NCBI GenBank assembly: GCA_963628035.1
Contig: CAVGED010000111.1
Coordinates: 40,939-104,938 of the forward strand
DNA from: 14-2 sp963628035
Lineage (GTDB): Bacteria; Bacillota; Clostridia; Lachnospirales; Lachnospiraceae
DNA length: 64,000 bases
Direction of reading: 5' to 3'
In this document: one piece after another, positions 24,976-33,397 of the stretch
How positions within the stretch are numbered: the first letter of the stretch is position 1
Layout: each line of letters starts with the position of its first letter
The notes under the pieces: model-generated
Told to the model about the DNA's origin: nothing
Database searches by the model: none
Seen by the model: only the letters and a program-made list of their open reading frames with translations
Made by a program: the position numbers and the translations under genes

Positions 24976-25597
24976 TGTTTATCTGGAAAAAGCGCAGACA
25001 GTGCTTGGCAGGATGATGGACTATGCCGTCTATGACCTGGAGTATTCTGCGGACCGTTTTTTTGATTTGTTTATCGTTTCAGGATATGCGGACAGATTCG
25101 GCACCGGCGATTATCTGCTTATTGTGGGGAAATCGGGTGTGGAGCTTGCACGAATGATACTGGAGAAAACCACCGGATGTGTTGTGGAGGATAAGCCGAA
25201 GTATACTGTGAATCGCAGTCGCGAATATTGGGCTGGCTGGGCATTGGCGTATTATCAATGGTACACGTCACTGTCCTTCCGCGAGATTACAGAAGCAGTG
25301 ACTCTGGATGAGATCATCGGGTTGTACTCTCCGTATCACGAGATGGATATTCGTCAGTTTTGTGATAAGATGACAGGACTGTACAGGCATAAACATCCCG
25401 AAACAAATCTGAAGCGCTTGCGGCAGGTGGCGCGGCTAACTCAGAATGAACTCGCGGAACAAAGCCAAATACCGCTCAGGACGATTCAGCAGTATGAACA
25501 GCGGCAAAAGGATATCAATAAGGCACAGGTACAATACCTGATCATGCTGTCGCGGGTGTTGTGCTGCGAACCGGATGATCTTGTGGAAAAAGTGTAA
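24956..25597 (+). CDS. HTH (XRE-type) protein paired with the DUF3990-like gene, candidate antitoxin/repressor
   Basis: 213 residues. Residues ~1-140 form an all-alpha/beta domain of unknown type that mentions FFDLFIVSGYADRFGTGD and REYWAGWALAYYQWYTSLSF. The last ~65 residues are a clear XRE helix-turn-helix (LKRLRQVARLTQNELAEQS, IPLRTIQQYEQRQKDIN). The HTH being C-terminal is unusual for simple regulators and is seen in antitoxins where the other domain binds the toxin. Overlap with the preceding gene shows coupled translation. The palindrome in the promoter spacer is its likely operator. Confidence 0.8.
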   Translation: MINAYDNVYLEKAQTVLGRMMDYAVYDLEYSADRFFDLFIVSGYADRFGTGDYLLIVGKSGVELARMILEKTTGCVVEDKPKYTVNRSREYWAGWALAYYQWYTSLSFREITEAVTLDEIIGLYSPYHEMDIRQFCDKMTGLYRHKHPETNLKRLRQVARLTQNELAEQSQIPLRTIQQYEQRQKDINKAQVQYLIMLSRVLCCEPDDLVEKV

Positions 25598-25611
25598 AAT
25601 ATTTTCTTATC

Positions 25612-25640
25612 TTGAGTAAATCTTATGCTTATGCTAAGAT
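25612..25640 (+). promoter_or_regulatory. Promoter for the HAD phosphatase gene
   Basis: TTGAGT, 17-base spacer, TAAGAT. ATCTTA/TAAGAT also form a small dyad here that could weakly terminate the preceding operon. A CTGTTGT/ACAACAG hairpin lies at 25657-25673 in the leader. Confidence 0.65.
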
Positions 25641-25704
25641 AGTACTGCGATTTACTGTTGTAAGACAACAGACTGGATAGCAAAATCAGCAGTGGAGGAT
25701 AACT

Positions 25705-26355
25705 ATGGTTTTTCTATACGATCTTGACGGAACGATCATTAACAGCCAGGAGGGTGTGACAAAGTGCGTTCAGTATGCCTTGCGGCATTTTGGCATAGAC
25801 GTGCCGGATCTGGCGAAGTTGCTGCCCTTCATCGGGCCGCCTCTTCGGCAGCAGTTCATGGGACTGTACGGCTTGAGCCGGGAGCAGGCAGACGAGGCGG
25901 TGGAAAAGTACCGGGAACGCTACAGCGTGAAGGGAATGTATGAATGTGAGGTCTATCCTTATGTGGAAGAGTCCTTAAAGGAACTGAAGGAAAAGGGCTG
26001 CGTACTGGCAGTGGCTTCCTCGAAAAATGAGGCTGCCTGCGTGGATGTTCTGAAAAACCTGGGAATTGACAAGTATTTTGATCTGATATGCGGGGCGACT
26101 GATGATGGGAAGATCAGTGCCAAAGCGGACGTGCTGAAGCTGGCTATGCGTCGGATCGGTTCCGGGAACCCGAAGGACTATGTCCTGGTGGGAGATACGA
26201 AGTATGATGCGGCAGGTGCGAAGGCGGTAGATATGGACTGTATAGGTGTCTCCTATGGATTTGGCACAAGAGAAGAGCTGATAGCAGAAGGCGTCATCTG
26301 TATCTGCGATAGCGCGAGGGAAGTGGCGGAGTATATAGAACGACGCTATTTGTAA
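25705..26355 (+). CDS. HAD-superfamily phosphatase (phosphoglycolate phosphatase-like)
   Basis: 216 residues, subfamily IA. Motif I FLYDLDGTIINSQEG with the nucleophile Asp, an alpha-helical cap (residues ~15-80), motif II AVASSKNEA, motif III Lys in KISAKADVLKLAM, motif IV VLVGDTKYDAAGAKAVDMDCIGVSYGFG. Substrate cannot be inferred; relatives act on phosphoglycolate, nucleotides or pyrophosphate. The gene has its own promoter and is followed by a TGCTTGCA-type intergenic hairpin. Confidence 0.9.
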   Translation: MVFLYDLDGTIINSQEGVTKCVQYALRHFGIDVPDLAKLLPFIGPPLRQQFMGLYGLSREQADEAVEKYRERYSVKGMYECEVYPYVEESLKELKEKGCVLAVASSKNEAACVDVLKNLGIDKYFDLICGATDDGKISAKADVLKLAMRRIGSGNPKDYVLVGDTKYDAAGAKAVDMDCIGVSYGFGTREELIAEGVICICDSAREVAEYIERRYL

Positions 26356-26376
26356 AAGCATTATTTATAAAAGCCC

Positions 26377-26426
26377 GGCCTCCATGGTTAGATGCAGCAG
26401 GTGCTTGCAGACGCAGACATGGAGCC
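26377..26426. repeat. Intergenic hairpin, TGCTTGCA family
   Basis: GGCCTCCATG pairs with CATGGAGCC (one bulge), with GGTGCTTGCAGACGC in the loop. The element resembles the 5' part of the one at 46.4 kb (shared CTCCATG and GGTGCTTGCA words). Two in-frame ATGs of the downstream gene fall in or near it. Confidence 0.7.
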
Positions 26427-26448
26427 GATCAGAAAGGTGAGAAATATT

Positions 26449-27264
26449 TTGAAGAACAACGGTTTCATAAAAACGTGGAACATACTCTATCCCATATTCA
26501 TTTATTATGTGGTCTCCAACGTGGTGATCTATCTGGCAGCGCTGCTTCTTGGCGTCTCCCGGGAGAACTATGTTGAGCGCTACACGATGCTCCAGACCAT
26601 CGCCACGGCGGTGGCTTTGCCTATTCTTTACCGATTTTACCGGGCAGATCAGATGCTGTTCACGGTGTTTCAGCAGCGCACAGCAGGAGCGTTCCGGGAA
26701 CTGACGCGGAATAGAAAGCTTATAAATGCGTTGCGCTGCTTCTTAAGCGGTGCGCTGGCAGGCATTGTCTTAAACAATATCATCGGTGCCACCGGCCTTG
26801 CACAGCTATCAGCAGGCTATCAGGAGGTGACGGAGCATTTCTGGTCCGGCAGTGTAGTCTTCGAGATCCTGGGCCCGGGGCTTTTGATTCCTCTGGAAGA
26901 GGAACTTTTGTATCGGGGGATTGTCTACGGACGGCTTTCGGACTGGCTGGGGATCCCTGTGGCAGCGGTGGTGTCTGCATTGATCTTCGGAGCCCTTCAT
27001 TTTAATATTGTGCAGTTTATCTATGCCTTTTTCATTGGCCTGCTCCTTGTATTTTTCCTGGAAAAATCACATAATCTCATAGGCGCGGTGCTAGGGCATA
27101 TGGGAGCCAACCTGCTTGCGGTGCTGCGGATGGAGAGCGGCGCACTGGACTGGATGGAAAGCAGTGCGGCAGTGTACTGGGTAAGTACAGCCGTGATGGC
27201 GCTGGTGTGCGCGGGACTCCTGTTCCTGCTGGCGGGGAAGAAGCGGGGCGGAGAGAAATCTTAG
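26449..27264 (+). CDS. CPBP-family intramembrane glutamic endopeptidase
   Basis: About 272 residues, 7-8 hydrophobic helices. The CPBP (Abi/CaaX protease) motifs are present: EEELLYRGIVYGRL with the catalytic Glu pair and Arg, FGALHFNIVQFIYAFFIG with its His, and a third motif ending GHMGANLL. It probably cleaves substrates in the membrane; some relatives process bacteriocins or give immunity. Start is uncertain: TTG at 26449 has AAAGGTGAG at ideal spacing, whereas ATG 26392 and 26419 lie in the upstream hairpin and lack one. Confidence 0.85.
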   Translation: MKNNGFIKTWNILYPIFIYYVVSNVVIYLAALLLGVSRENYVERYTMLQTIATAVALPILYRFYRADQMLFTVFQQRTAGAFRELTRNRKLINALRCFLSGALAGIVLNNIIGATGLAQLSAGYQEVTEHFWSGSVVFEILGPGLLIPLEEELLYRGIVYGRLSDWLGIPVAAVVSALIFGALHFNIVQFIYAFFIGLLLVFFLEKSHNLIGAVLGHMGANLLAVLRMESGALDWMESSAAVYWVSTAVMALVCAGLLFLLAGKKRGGEKS

Positions 27265-27322
27265 CGTGTGCTTTGAAGAGAGAACCGAAATAGGAACATA
27301 GAAGGGAGTTGGAAGGGGATTT

Positions 27323-28462
27323 ATGCAGGAAGCTACAAGGAAGTATTACTTTTTGATGGAGGAATTAAAGCAGCAGATATTGAAAGGCTCCATCAAGCCG
27401 GGGGACAAGTTGCCTTCGGAGCATCAACTGGCTGCCCAGTACCAGGTGAGCCGTCATACCGTTCGCAAGGCCCTTTCTATCCTGGAGAGTGAAGGCTATG
27501 TCTCGCCCCAGCATGGAAGGGGCACTTTTTGTTCCAAGGCCATGCTCCATACAGGAACCTCCAGGACGGTTGCGGTGATCACCACTTACCTGGACAGCTA
27601 TATTTTCACAGATGTCATCCGGGGGATCGACCGGGTGCTGACCGGAGCCGGTTACAGCATCATTTTGAAAAATACAAAGAATTCACGGAACCTGGAGGCA
27701 AGATATCTGGAGGAGCTCCTGGAGAGGGACATTGACGGCCTGATCATCGAACCCAGCAAGAGCCAGATCTTCTGTCGTCATCTGCACCTGTATGAGAAGC
27801 TGGAGGAATATCGGATTCCTTATGTTTTTATCCAGGGGTGTTTTCAACAACTGGCACATAAACCGCACGTGCTGTTGGATGACTGCGGTGGGGGCCGTGA
27901 AGTGACCAGATATCTGATCAGCCAGGGGTGCAGAAATATCGTAGGAATATTCAAGGCAGATGACGCTCAGGGACAGAATCGTCACAAGGGCTATGTGAAG
28001 GCGCTGCAGGAGGCAGGAATCCTGTACGACCCGGACAAGGTGGTGTGGTTCTATACGGAGGACCGGACGATACAGCCATATCAGCAGGTGCGTGAGATGG
28101 CCAGACGGAGGCAGGAAAACTATTTTGACGCGATCGTATGCTACAATGATCAGATTGCCATCGAGGCCATACGTGCGCTGCAGGAGGAGGGGCTTTCTGT
28201 GCCGGGAGATGTATTGGTGACCGGGTTTGACAATTCTTATCTGGCGGTAAACGGCAGAGTACCCTTGACGACCATTGAGCATCCGAAGGAGAAACTGGGC
28301 GAGATGGCGGCCGGGATGCTGCTGGAGCTGATAGAGGAACGGAAGAACGGAGGAAAACCGGAAGGAGATGAATCATCTTCCCGTACAATCGTTATTCCGC
28401 CGAAGCTGATCGTGCGGGAGTCTGCAAGTTTTTATTTCCATTCACCAAAACATCTGTTATAA
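27323..28462 (+). CDS. araR: AraR-type arabinose repressor (GntR HTH fused to LacI-type effector domain)
   Basis: 379 residues. N-terminal winged HTH of the GntR class (LKQQILKGSIKPGDKLPSEH, YQVSRHTVRKALSILESEGY, HGRGTF), then a LacI/periplasmic-binding-type domain (TVAVITTYLDSYIFTDVIRG, DIDGLIIEPSKS, FIQGCF, IVGIFKADDAQGQNRHKGY, FDAIVCYNDQIAIEAIRALQ, GFDNSYLA). This domain order is that of Bacillus AraR, which is released by L-arabinose. araA and araB lie downstream, and two TACAAG-type boxes overlap the araA promoter. GGAGTTGGAAGGGG serves as ribosome binding region. Confidence 0.93.
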   Translation: MQEATRKYYFLMEELKQQILKGSIKPGDKLPSEHQLAAQYQVSRHTVRKALSILESEGYVSPQHGRGTFCSKAMLHTGTSRTVAVITTYLDSYIFTDVIRGIDRVLTGAGYSIILKNTKNSRNLEARYLEELLERDIDGLIIEPSKSQIFCRHLHLYEKLEEYRIPYVFIQGCFQQLAHKPHVLLDDCGGGREVTRYLISQGCRNIVGIFKADDAQGQNRHKGYVKALQEAGILYDPDKVVWFYTEDRTIQPYQQVREMARRRQENYFDAIVCYNDQIAIEAIRALQEEGLSVPGDVLVTGFDNSYLAVNGRVPLTTIEHPKEKLGEMAAGMLLELIEERKNGGKPEGDESSSRTIVIPPKLIVRESASFYFHSPKHLL

Positions 28463-28529
28463 TCTATATGAGCGGAACTCACGGAAAGGCTCTTGCCAAT
28501 ATCAATCAACCAGAAGGAGGAGTAACAGA

Positions 28530-29096
28530 ATGGAAACTTATCAAAACGCAGGCTCAGGCCTCAGGAAAATGTTTATCGCTGAGGTGGGAGCCATCGTCTG
28601 CACAGTTCTTATGTTCATTCCAATCGTGAATATTTTTGCCGCTATCGGCGCACTTGTATTCATGATCATAAGCTTGTTGGGGCTGAATGCGGCAGGACAG
28701 GACATTGAGGGTTGCAAAACAGCATTTACATTCACCATCGTAAATCTTGTCGTCAACGTGCTGTCTTCATTCCTGAAGAATGTTGCCGTGATCGGAACAA
28801 TTCTCAGCATTGCTCAGAGTATAATCTCACTGCTGATCATCTATTATGTATGCACATCTGTGTCGGATGTTATGAACAAGACCGGACATGCGGATGTGGC
28901 GCAGCAGGGTGACACGATCTGGAAGATTAATCTGGTGTGCTATATCGTGGAAATTGCAATCACAATTCTTGCATTGATCCCGGTTCTCAGTGTTCTGGCT
29001 GGCATTACAGGCGCTGTGATCGGCATCGTTTCCCTGGTAGCAGGTATCCTGTACATGATCTTCTTGAACAAGAGCGCCCAGGCGCTTGGGGCGTAG
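28530..29096 (+). CDS. Conserved-looking integral membrane protein of unknown function
   Basis: 188 residues with about five hydrophobic helices, starting METYQNAGSGLRKMFIAEVG. Loops are short, and the only sizeable polar loop (VMNKTGHADVAQQGDTIWK) is about residues 112-132. No motif identifies a function. The last helices are Gly/Ala/Ile-rich. GAAGGAGGAG precedes the ATG, so it is well translated. A TATAAT at 28458 with TTCCAT 16 bases upstream, inside the end of araR, may be its promoter. It sits between araR and araA, but a sugar role is not evident. Confidence 0.75.
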   Translation: METYQNAGSGLRKMFIAEVGAIVCTVLMFIPIVNIFAAIGALVFMIISLLGLNAAGQDIEGCKTAFTFTIVNLVVNVLSSFLKNVAVIGTILSIAQSIISLLIIYYVCTSVSDVMNKTGHADVAQQGDTIWKINLVCYIVEIAITILALIPVLSVLAGITGAVIGIVSLVAGILYMIFLNKSAQALGA

Positions 29097-29099
29097 CCA

Positions 29100-29135
29100 T
29101 ACAAGTTGTAAAGACAAGGGTACAAGTAGTAAAAT
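29100..29135 (+). promoter_or_regulatory. araA promoter with two candidate AraR boxes
   Basis: TTGTAA (29106-29111), 18-base spacer, TAAAAT (29130-29135). TACAAGTTGTA (29100-29110) is palindromic, and TACAAGTAGTA (29121-29131) repeats it 21 bases (two helical turns) later. They overlap the -35 and -10, the expected arrangement for repression. Confidence 0.7.
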
Positions 29136-29136
29136 G

Positions 29137-29203
29137 ATGGTAAGAAAACATAATCTGACACTGCAAAGTAAAGCAAGTCAGGAACAAGGAGGATTCTTAC
29201 CAT
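29137..29203 (+). promoter_or_regulatory. Leader hairpin that pairs the araA start codon
   Basis: ATGGTAAGAA (29137-29146) is perfectly complementary to TTCTTACCAT (29194-29203), which contains the first two bases of the araA ATG and lies just after the AGGAGG site. The 47-base loop holds the ribosome binding site. Confidence 0.65.
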
Positions 29204-30701
29204 GAAATTACAAAAAAATTACAAGTTCTGGTTTTGTACCGGTTCCCAGGATCTATATGGCGTGGAGTGCCTGCACAAAGTAGCAGAGCACTCCGCTGTC
29301 ATTGTGGAGCGCTTGAACCAGAGCGGTCTGCTTCCCTATGAGATTGTGTTGAAGCCCACATTGATCACCAATGAAGTCATCCGCAGAACCTTCAACGAGG
29401 CGAATCTTGATGATACCTGTGCCGGCGTTATTGTCTGGTGCCATACCTTTTCTCCGGCCAAGTCCTGGATCCTGGGGCTTAAGGAGAATCGCAAGCCGCT
29501 GCTGCATTTACATACCCAGTTTAACGAGGAGATTCCTTACGATACCATCGACATGGACTTTATGAATGAAAACCAGTCTGCCCACGGCGATCGGGAGTGG
29601 GGTCACATGGTGACCCGTATGGGAATCGAGCGTAAGGTAGTGGTAGGTCACTGGAGCGACAGAAGAGTGCAGGAGAAGATCGCCTCCTTTATGCGGACTG
29701 CTATCGGGATCGTTGAGAGCAGCCATATCCGTGTGATGCGGGTGGCCGACAATATGCGTAATGTGGCCGTCACCGAGGGTGACAAGGTGGAAGCTCAGAT
29801 GAAGTTTGGCTGGGAGATCGATGCTTATCCTGTAAACGAGATCGCAGAGTCTGTGGCAGCAGTCTCCCAGGCAGATACAGAGGCGCTGGTAGAGGAATAT
29901 TACGATAAGTACGAGATTCTGTTGGAGGGCCGCTCACCGGAAGAGTTTCGCCGTCATGTGGCTGTGCAGGCACAGATCGAGCTGGGCTTCGAACGCTTCC
30001 TGCAGGAGAAGAATTATCAGGCCATCGTCACGCATTTTGATGATCTGGGAGCTTTAAAACAGCTGCCGGGTCTTGCTATTCAGCGCCTGATGGAAAAGGG
30101 CTATGGTTTCGGCGCCGAGGGCGACTGGAAGGTGGCTGCCATGGTGCGTCTGATGAAGGTGATGACTGCGGGGATGAAGAATGCCAAAGGCACCTCTATG
30201 CTGGAGGACTATACCTATAATCTGGTACCCGGAAAAGAAGGAATCCTCCAGGCGCATATGCTGGAAATCTGTCCTTCCATCTCGGAAGGCCCCATCAGTA
30301 TCAAATGCCAGCCGCTCTCCATGGGAAATCGGGAGGATCCGGCCCGTCTGGTATTCACATCCAAGGAGGGGCCGGGAATCGCAGCTTCTCTGGTAGATCT
30401 GGGTGATCGCTTCCGCCTGCTGATCAACACGGTGGACTGCAAGCATGTGGAGAAGCCCATGCCAAAGCTTCCGGTAGCCACCAACTTCTGGACACCGAGA
30501 CCGGACTTCTATACCGGCTGCGAAGCATGGATTCTGGCTGGCGGCGCCCATCATACGGCCTTCACCTACGACCTCACCGCCGAGCAACTTGGCGATTGGG
30601 CGGCGGCTATGGGAATCGAAGCTATCTATATTGACGAAAATACAACAATTTCCAATTTAAAGCGTGACATAATGCTGGGGAATGTGGTATATTCAAGGTA
30701 A
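29202..30701 (+). CDS. araA: L-arabinose isomerase
   Basis: 499 residues. Converts L-arabinose to L-ribulose. Signatures: FWFCTGSQDLYG at the N-terminus, WCHTFSPAKSWI, LLHLHTQFNEEIPY, DMDFMNENQSAHGDREWG, VGHWSD, MRVADNMRNVAVTEGDKVEAQ, catalytic-site GFGAEGDWKVAAMVRLMK, HMLEICPS, and HHTAFT near the C-terminus. AGGAGG lies upstream. Genes for AraD are not in this window. Confidence 0.98.
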   Translation: MKLQKNYKFWFCTGSQDLYGVECLHKVAEHSAVIVERLNQSGLLPYEIVLKPTLITNEVIRRTFNEANLDDTCAGVIVWCHTFSPAKSWILGLKENRKPLLHLHTQFNEEIPYDTIDMDFMNENQSAHGDREWGHMVTRMGIERKVVVGHWSDRRVQEKIASFMRTAIGIVESSHIRVMRVADNMRNVAVTEGDKVEAQMKFGWEIDAYPVNEIAESVAAVSQADTEALVEEYYDKYEILLEGRSPEEFRRHVAVQAQIELGFERFLQEKNYQAIVTHFDDLGALKQLPGLAIQRLMEKGYGFGAEGDWKVAAMVRLMKVMTAGMKNAKGTSMLEDYTYNLVPGKEGILQAHMLEICPSISEGPISIKCQPLSMGNREDPARLVFTSKEGPGIAASLVDLGDRFRLLINTVDCKHVEKPMPKLPVATNFWTPRPDFYTGCEAWILAGGAHHTAFTYDLTAEQLGDWAAAMGIEAIYIDENTTISNLKRDIMLGNVVYSR

Positions 30702-30715
30702 GAAATGAGCAGTGC

Positions 30716-30824
30716 TAAAACAGGCAGGAAGAAATCGTATGCTTGCAGACGGATTTCTTCATGACTGTTTTAATAGTGCAAATGCACGTGAACGAGCGAG
30801 CTTGCTCGCGAGTTCGCACTGCGG
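30716..30824. repeat. Structured intergenic repeat between araA and araB
   Basis: First hairpin: TAAAACAG/CTGTTTTA and GAAGAAATC/GATTTCTTC enclose ATGCTTGCAGAC. Second hairpin at about 30787-30820: GTGAAC, then GCGAGC, TT, GCTCGC, then GAGTTCGCAC. Both arms are well paired. An open frame runs through it into araB, but codon use and the araB family length argue against translation. Confidence 0.75.
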
Positions 30825-30849
30825 AGTGAACTCTAGGAGGATACATATC

Positions 30850-32439
30850 ATGGATGCAATAACAGCCATCAAAACAGCCCGGACAGCCATCGGCATCGAA
30901 CTGGGCTCCACCAGGATCAAGGCTGTCCTGGTAGATGAGACCGGAAAACCTCTGGCTTCCGGCAGCTACGATTGGGAGAATCAGTTGGAAGACGGGATCT
31001 GGACCTACAGTCTGGATGCGGTCTGGCAGGGCTTGGCTGAGAGCTACCGAAGCCTCAAGGAGAATGTGAAGGAAGCATACGATCTCACGCTCACAACCGT
31101 GGGATCCCTGGGAATCAGTGCCATGATGCACGGATATCTGGCATTTGATGAAATTGATTGTCAGTTGGTACCCTTCCGTACCTGGCGTAATACCATGACG
31201 GAAGAAGCGGCAGGCGCGTTGACGGAGCTCTTCTCCTACAATATCCCGCAGCGCTGGAGTATCGCACATCTATATCAGGCAATCTTAAATAAAGAGCCTC
31301 ATGTGAAGGACGTAAGCTTTCTCACCACGTTGGCTGGCTACGTTCACTGGAAGCTGACAGGACGTAAGGTTCTGGGGATCGGCGACGCTTCCGGTATGTT
31401 CCCCATCGATCCGGCCACCAAGGATTACAATCAGCATATGATGGCACAGTTTGATGCACTTACAGCACCGGAGCACTTTGACTGGAAGCTGGAAGAGCTG
31501 CTTCCGAAGGTGCTTGTGGCAGGAGAGGAAGCGGGACAACTGACGGAAGAGGGAGCATGGCTTCTGGATAAGTCCGGCGACTTAAAACCCGGCATTCCCC
31601 TTTGCCCGCCGGAAGGAGACGGGGATACCGGAATGGTTGCAACCAACAGTGTGGCACCAAGAACCGGAAATGTGTCTGCCGGAACCTCTGTTTTTGCCAT
31701 GGTAGTCATGGAACGAGAGCTTTCCAGTGTGTATCCGCAGATCGATATCGTGACTACCCCGGACGGAAGTCCGGTGGCTATGGCGCACTGCAACAACTGT
31801 ACCTCGGATCTGAATGCCTGGGTATCCCTGTTTGAAGAATGTCTGAAAGCCTTTGGAGTCACTCCGGATAAGGATCAACTGTACGGGACGCTGTATCGAC
31901 AGGCCTTCCTGGGAGATAGTGACTGTGGTGGCCTTCTGGCTTACAATTATTTCTCCGGGGAGCATATCACAGGGCTTGCAGAGGGCAGACCGCTCTTCGT
32001 GCGGCGGCCGGACAGCAATATGAACCTGGCGAATTTCATGCGGACACACCTATATACCTCACTGGGTGCCCTAAAGACAGGTCTTGATATCCTGAAAAAG
32101 GAACAGGTTGCCATTGACCGGATGATGGGACACGGCGGCTTCTTCAAGACCAGAGAAGTGGGACAGCGGGTGATGGCGGCAGCCGTCGGAGCACCGGTTT
32201 CCTGCATGGAGACGGCAGGCGAGGGCGGTGCATGGGGAATCGCGCTTCTGGCCTCCTATATGCGCTGGAAGAAAGAGGACGAAGCTCTGGGCGATTATCT
32301 GAACCAGAAGGTATTCGCCGGACAGCAGGGAACTACTGTCAACCCGGATCCGGAGGACATGGCGGGCTTTGCAGCCTTCATGCAGCGGTATCATGCAGGA
32401 CTACCCATTGAGCAGAAGGCAGTGGATGCTTTACGCTAG
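30850..32439 (+). CDS. araB: Ribulokinase-type FGGY carbohydrate kinase
   Basis: 529 residues. Phosphorylates L-ribulose. FGGY features: IGIELGSTRIKAVLVDETG (phosphate-1 loop), SAMMHGYLAFD, FRTWRNTMTEEAA, LAGYVHWKLTG, GDASGMFPID, VSAGTSVFAMVV, GHGGFFKTREVGQRVMAAA and TAGEGGAWGIALLA. The ATG at 30850 follows AGGAGG at good distance. Position after araA supports L-ribulose over xylulose as substrate; the family branch is the one annotated as ribulokinase in Clostridia. Confidence 0.9.
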   Translation: MDAITAIKTARTAIGIELGSTRIKAVLVDETGKPLASGSYDWENQLEDGIWTYSLDAVWQGLAESYRSLKENVKEAYDLTLTTVGSLGISAMMHGYLAFDEIDCQLVPFRTWRNTMTEEAAGALTELFSYNIPQRWSIAHLYQAILNKEPHVKDVSFLTTLAGYVHWKLTGRKVLGIGDASGMFPIDPATKDYNQHMMAQFDALTAPEHFDWKLEELLPKVLVAGEEAGQLTEEGAWLLDKSGDLKPGIPLCPPEGDGDTGMVATNSVAPRTGNVSAGTSVFAMVVMERELSSVYPQIDIVTTPDGSPVAMAHCNNCTSDLNAWVSLFEECLKAFGVTPDKDQLYGTLYRQAFLGDSDCGGLLAYNYFSGEHITGLAEGRPLFVRRPDSNMNLANFMRTHLYTSLGALKTGLDILKKEQVAIDRMMGHGGFFKTREVGQRVMAAAVGAPVSCMETAGEGGAWGIALLASYMRWKKEDEALGDYLNQKVFAGQQGTTVNPDPEDMAGFAAFMQRYHAGLPIEQKAVDALR

Positions 32440-32468
32440 TATTTGGGATAGAGACTGGAGAAACATAT

Positions 32469-32765
32469 ATGGAAAAAACTGGAATAAATCCAAAGGTAAT
32501 AATGGAAATTCGGGAATTGGCATACAAATATCATATGAAGAAGGTGGTTTTGTTCGGTTCCAGGGCTCGCGGAGATTTTAGAGAGAAAAGTGATATTGAT
32601 TTGGCCGCCATAGGTGATGATTTCACACATTTTGCATTGGCAGTGGATAATGAAACATCTACCCTGCTGGAATTTGATATTGTGAATCTGAATAAAAAAG
32701 TGTCAGAAGAGTTGCTGGAATCAATAGAAAAGGAGGGGATTACATTATATGAAGAAATTTCATAA
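32469..32765 (+). CDS. MNT-type minimal nucleotidyltransferase, candidate antitoxin
   Basis: 98 residues. The nucleotidyltransferase motif VVLFGSRARGDFREKSDIDL (GS, ten residues, DxD) is complete at residues ~26-45. The third catalytic acid is probably Asp in LLEFDIVNLN. Such MNT proteins pair with HEPN proteins; in studied pairs the MNT transfers AMP to the HEPN toxin and neutralises it. Gene overlaps the next by 17 bases. AT-rich relative to araB. It starts 29 bases after araB, possibly read through from it. Confidence 0.88.
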   Translation: MEKTGINPKVIMEIRELAYKYHMKKVVLFGSRARGDFREKSDIDLAAIGDDFTHFALAVDNETSTLLEFDIVNLNKKVSEELLESIEKEGITLYEEIS

Positions 32766-33144
32766 TTATGTATCGAATCTGGCAGTGCTATCGAGAGCAG
32801 AAAACGAGGATTTGACGAATGAGTTTATCGTTAGTGGGATAATTGACAAATTCTCAATTCAATTTGAGCTTGGATGGAAGGTCTTAAAAGAATGCCTGCA
32901 ATATGAAGGAAGAACGGAAGCATCTAGTGGTTCACCAAGAAGCATCATAAAAACGGCATATGCGGTCTATGATTTTATGAACGAAGAAATATGGCTGGAA
33001 ATGTTACAGGCAAGAAATGATATGTCTCACATATATGACGGAGAAGCAGCAAAAGAGTTGGTGGAAAAAATATTAGAAGTATATATTCCGGAATTCGAGA
33101 AGCTACAGGTGGAATTGCAGAAACGATATGGTGAAAAATTTTAA
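32749..33144 (+). CDS. HEPN-like nucleotidyltransferase substrate-binding protein (HI0074 family)
   Basis: 131-residue all-helical protein of the HI0074 type that partners the MNT protein. Features: FIVSGIIDKFSIQFELGWKVLKECLQYEG, then SPRSIIKTAYAVY, and LQARNDMSHIYDGEAAKEL. The RNxxxH motif of HEPN RNases appears as RNDMSH. Relatives are often annotated as nucleotidyltransferase substrate-binding protein. Role as a toxin is plausible but not proven. Confidence 0.85.
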   Translation: MKKFHNYVSNLAVLSRAENEDLTNEFIVSGIIDKFSIQFELGWKVLKECLQYEGRTEASSGSPRSIIKTAYAVYDFMNEEIWLEMLQARNDMSHIYDGEAAKELVEKILEVYIPEFEKLQVELQKRYGEKF

Positions 33145-33173
33145 AGACAATTCCATACACATAATAAAAAAGC

Positions 33174-33247
33174 AAGGTTTCTACAGAAAAATTTTAGCGA
33201 CATCAGAACGAAAAAGAAGCTAAAATGTGTGTAGAACCTTCTTTTTT
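33174..33247 (+). terminator. Terminator after the MNT-HEPN pair
   Basis: AAGGTTTCTACA pairs with TGTAGAACCTT (one bulge), continued inside by ATTTTAGC/GCTAAAAT, then seven Ts (33242 onward). Confidence 0.85.
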
Positions 33248-33332
33248 TATCCAAAATTAAAAATAAAATCAGACAAAATAAATAATTTAAGTAAATTGAC
33301 AAATAATCAGACAATAACAAGAAAAAAAGGTA

Positions 33333-33361
33333 TTTACAAATGAGAAAAAAAGTAGTACACT
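33333..33361 (+). promoter_or_regulatory. gltB promoter
   Basis: TTTACA, 17-base spacer, TACACT. The start site should be near 33368, giving a ~130-base leader before gltB. Confidence 0.8.
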
Positions 33362-33397
33362 GTGAAAAAAGCAAAGAACCTGCTATCATAATGATGA

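Noticed and set aside
30712..30849. 46-codon N-terminal extension of araB
   Set aside because: Runs through a structured intergenic repeat; a strong ribosome binding site and the family start support 30850.
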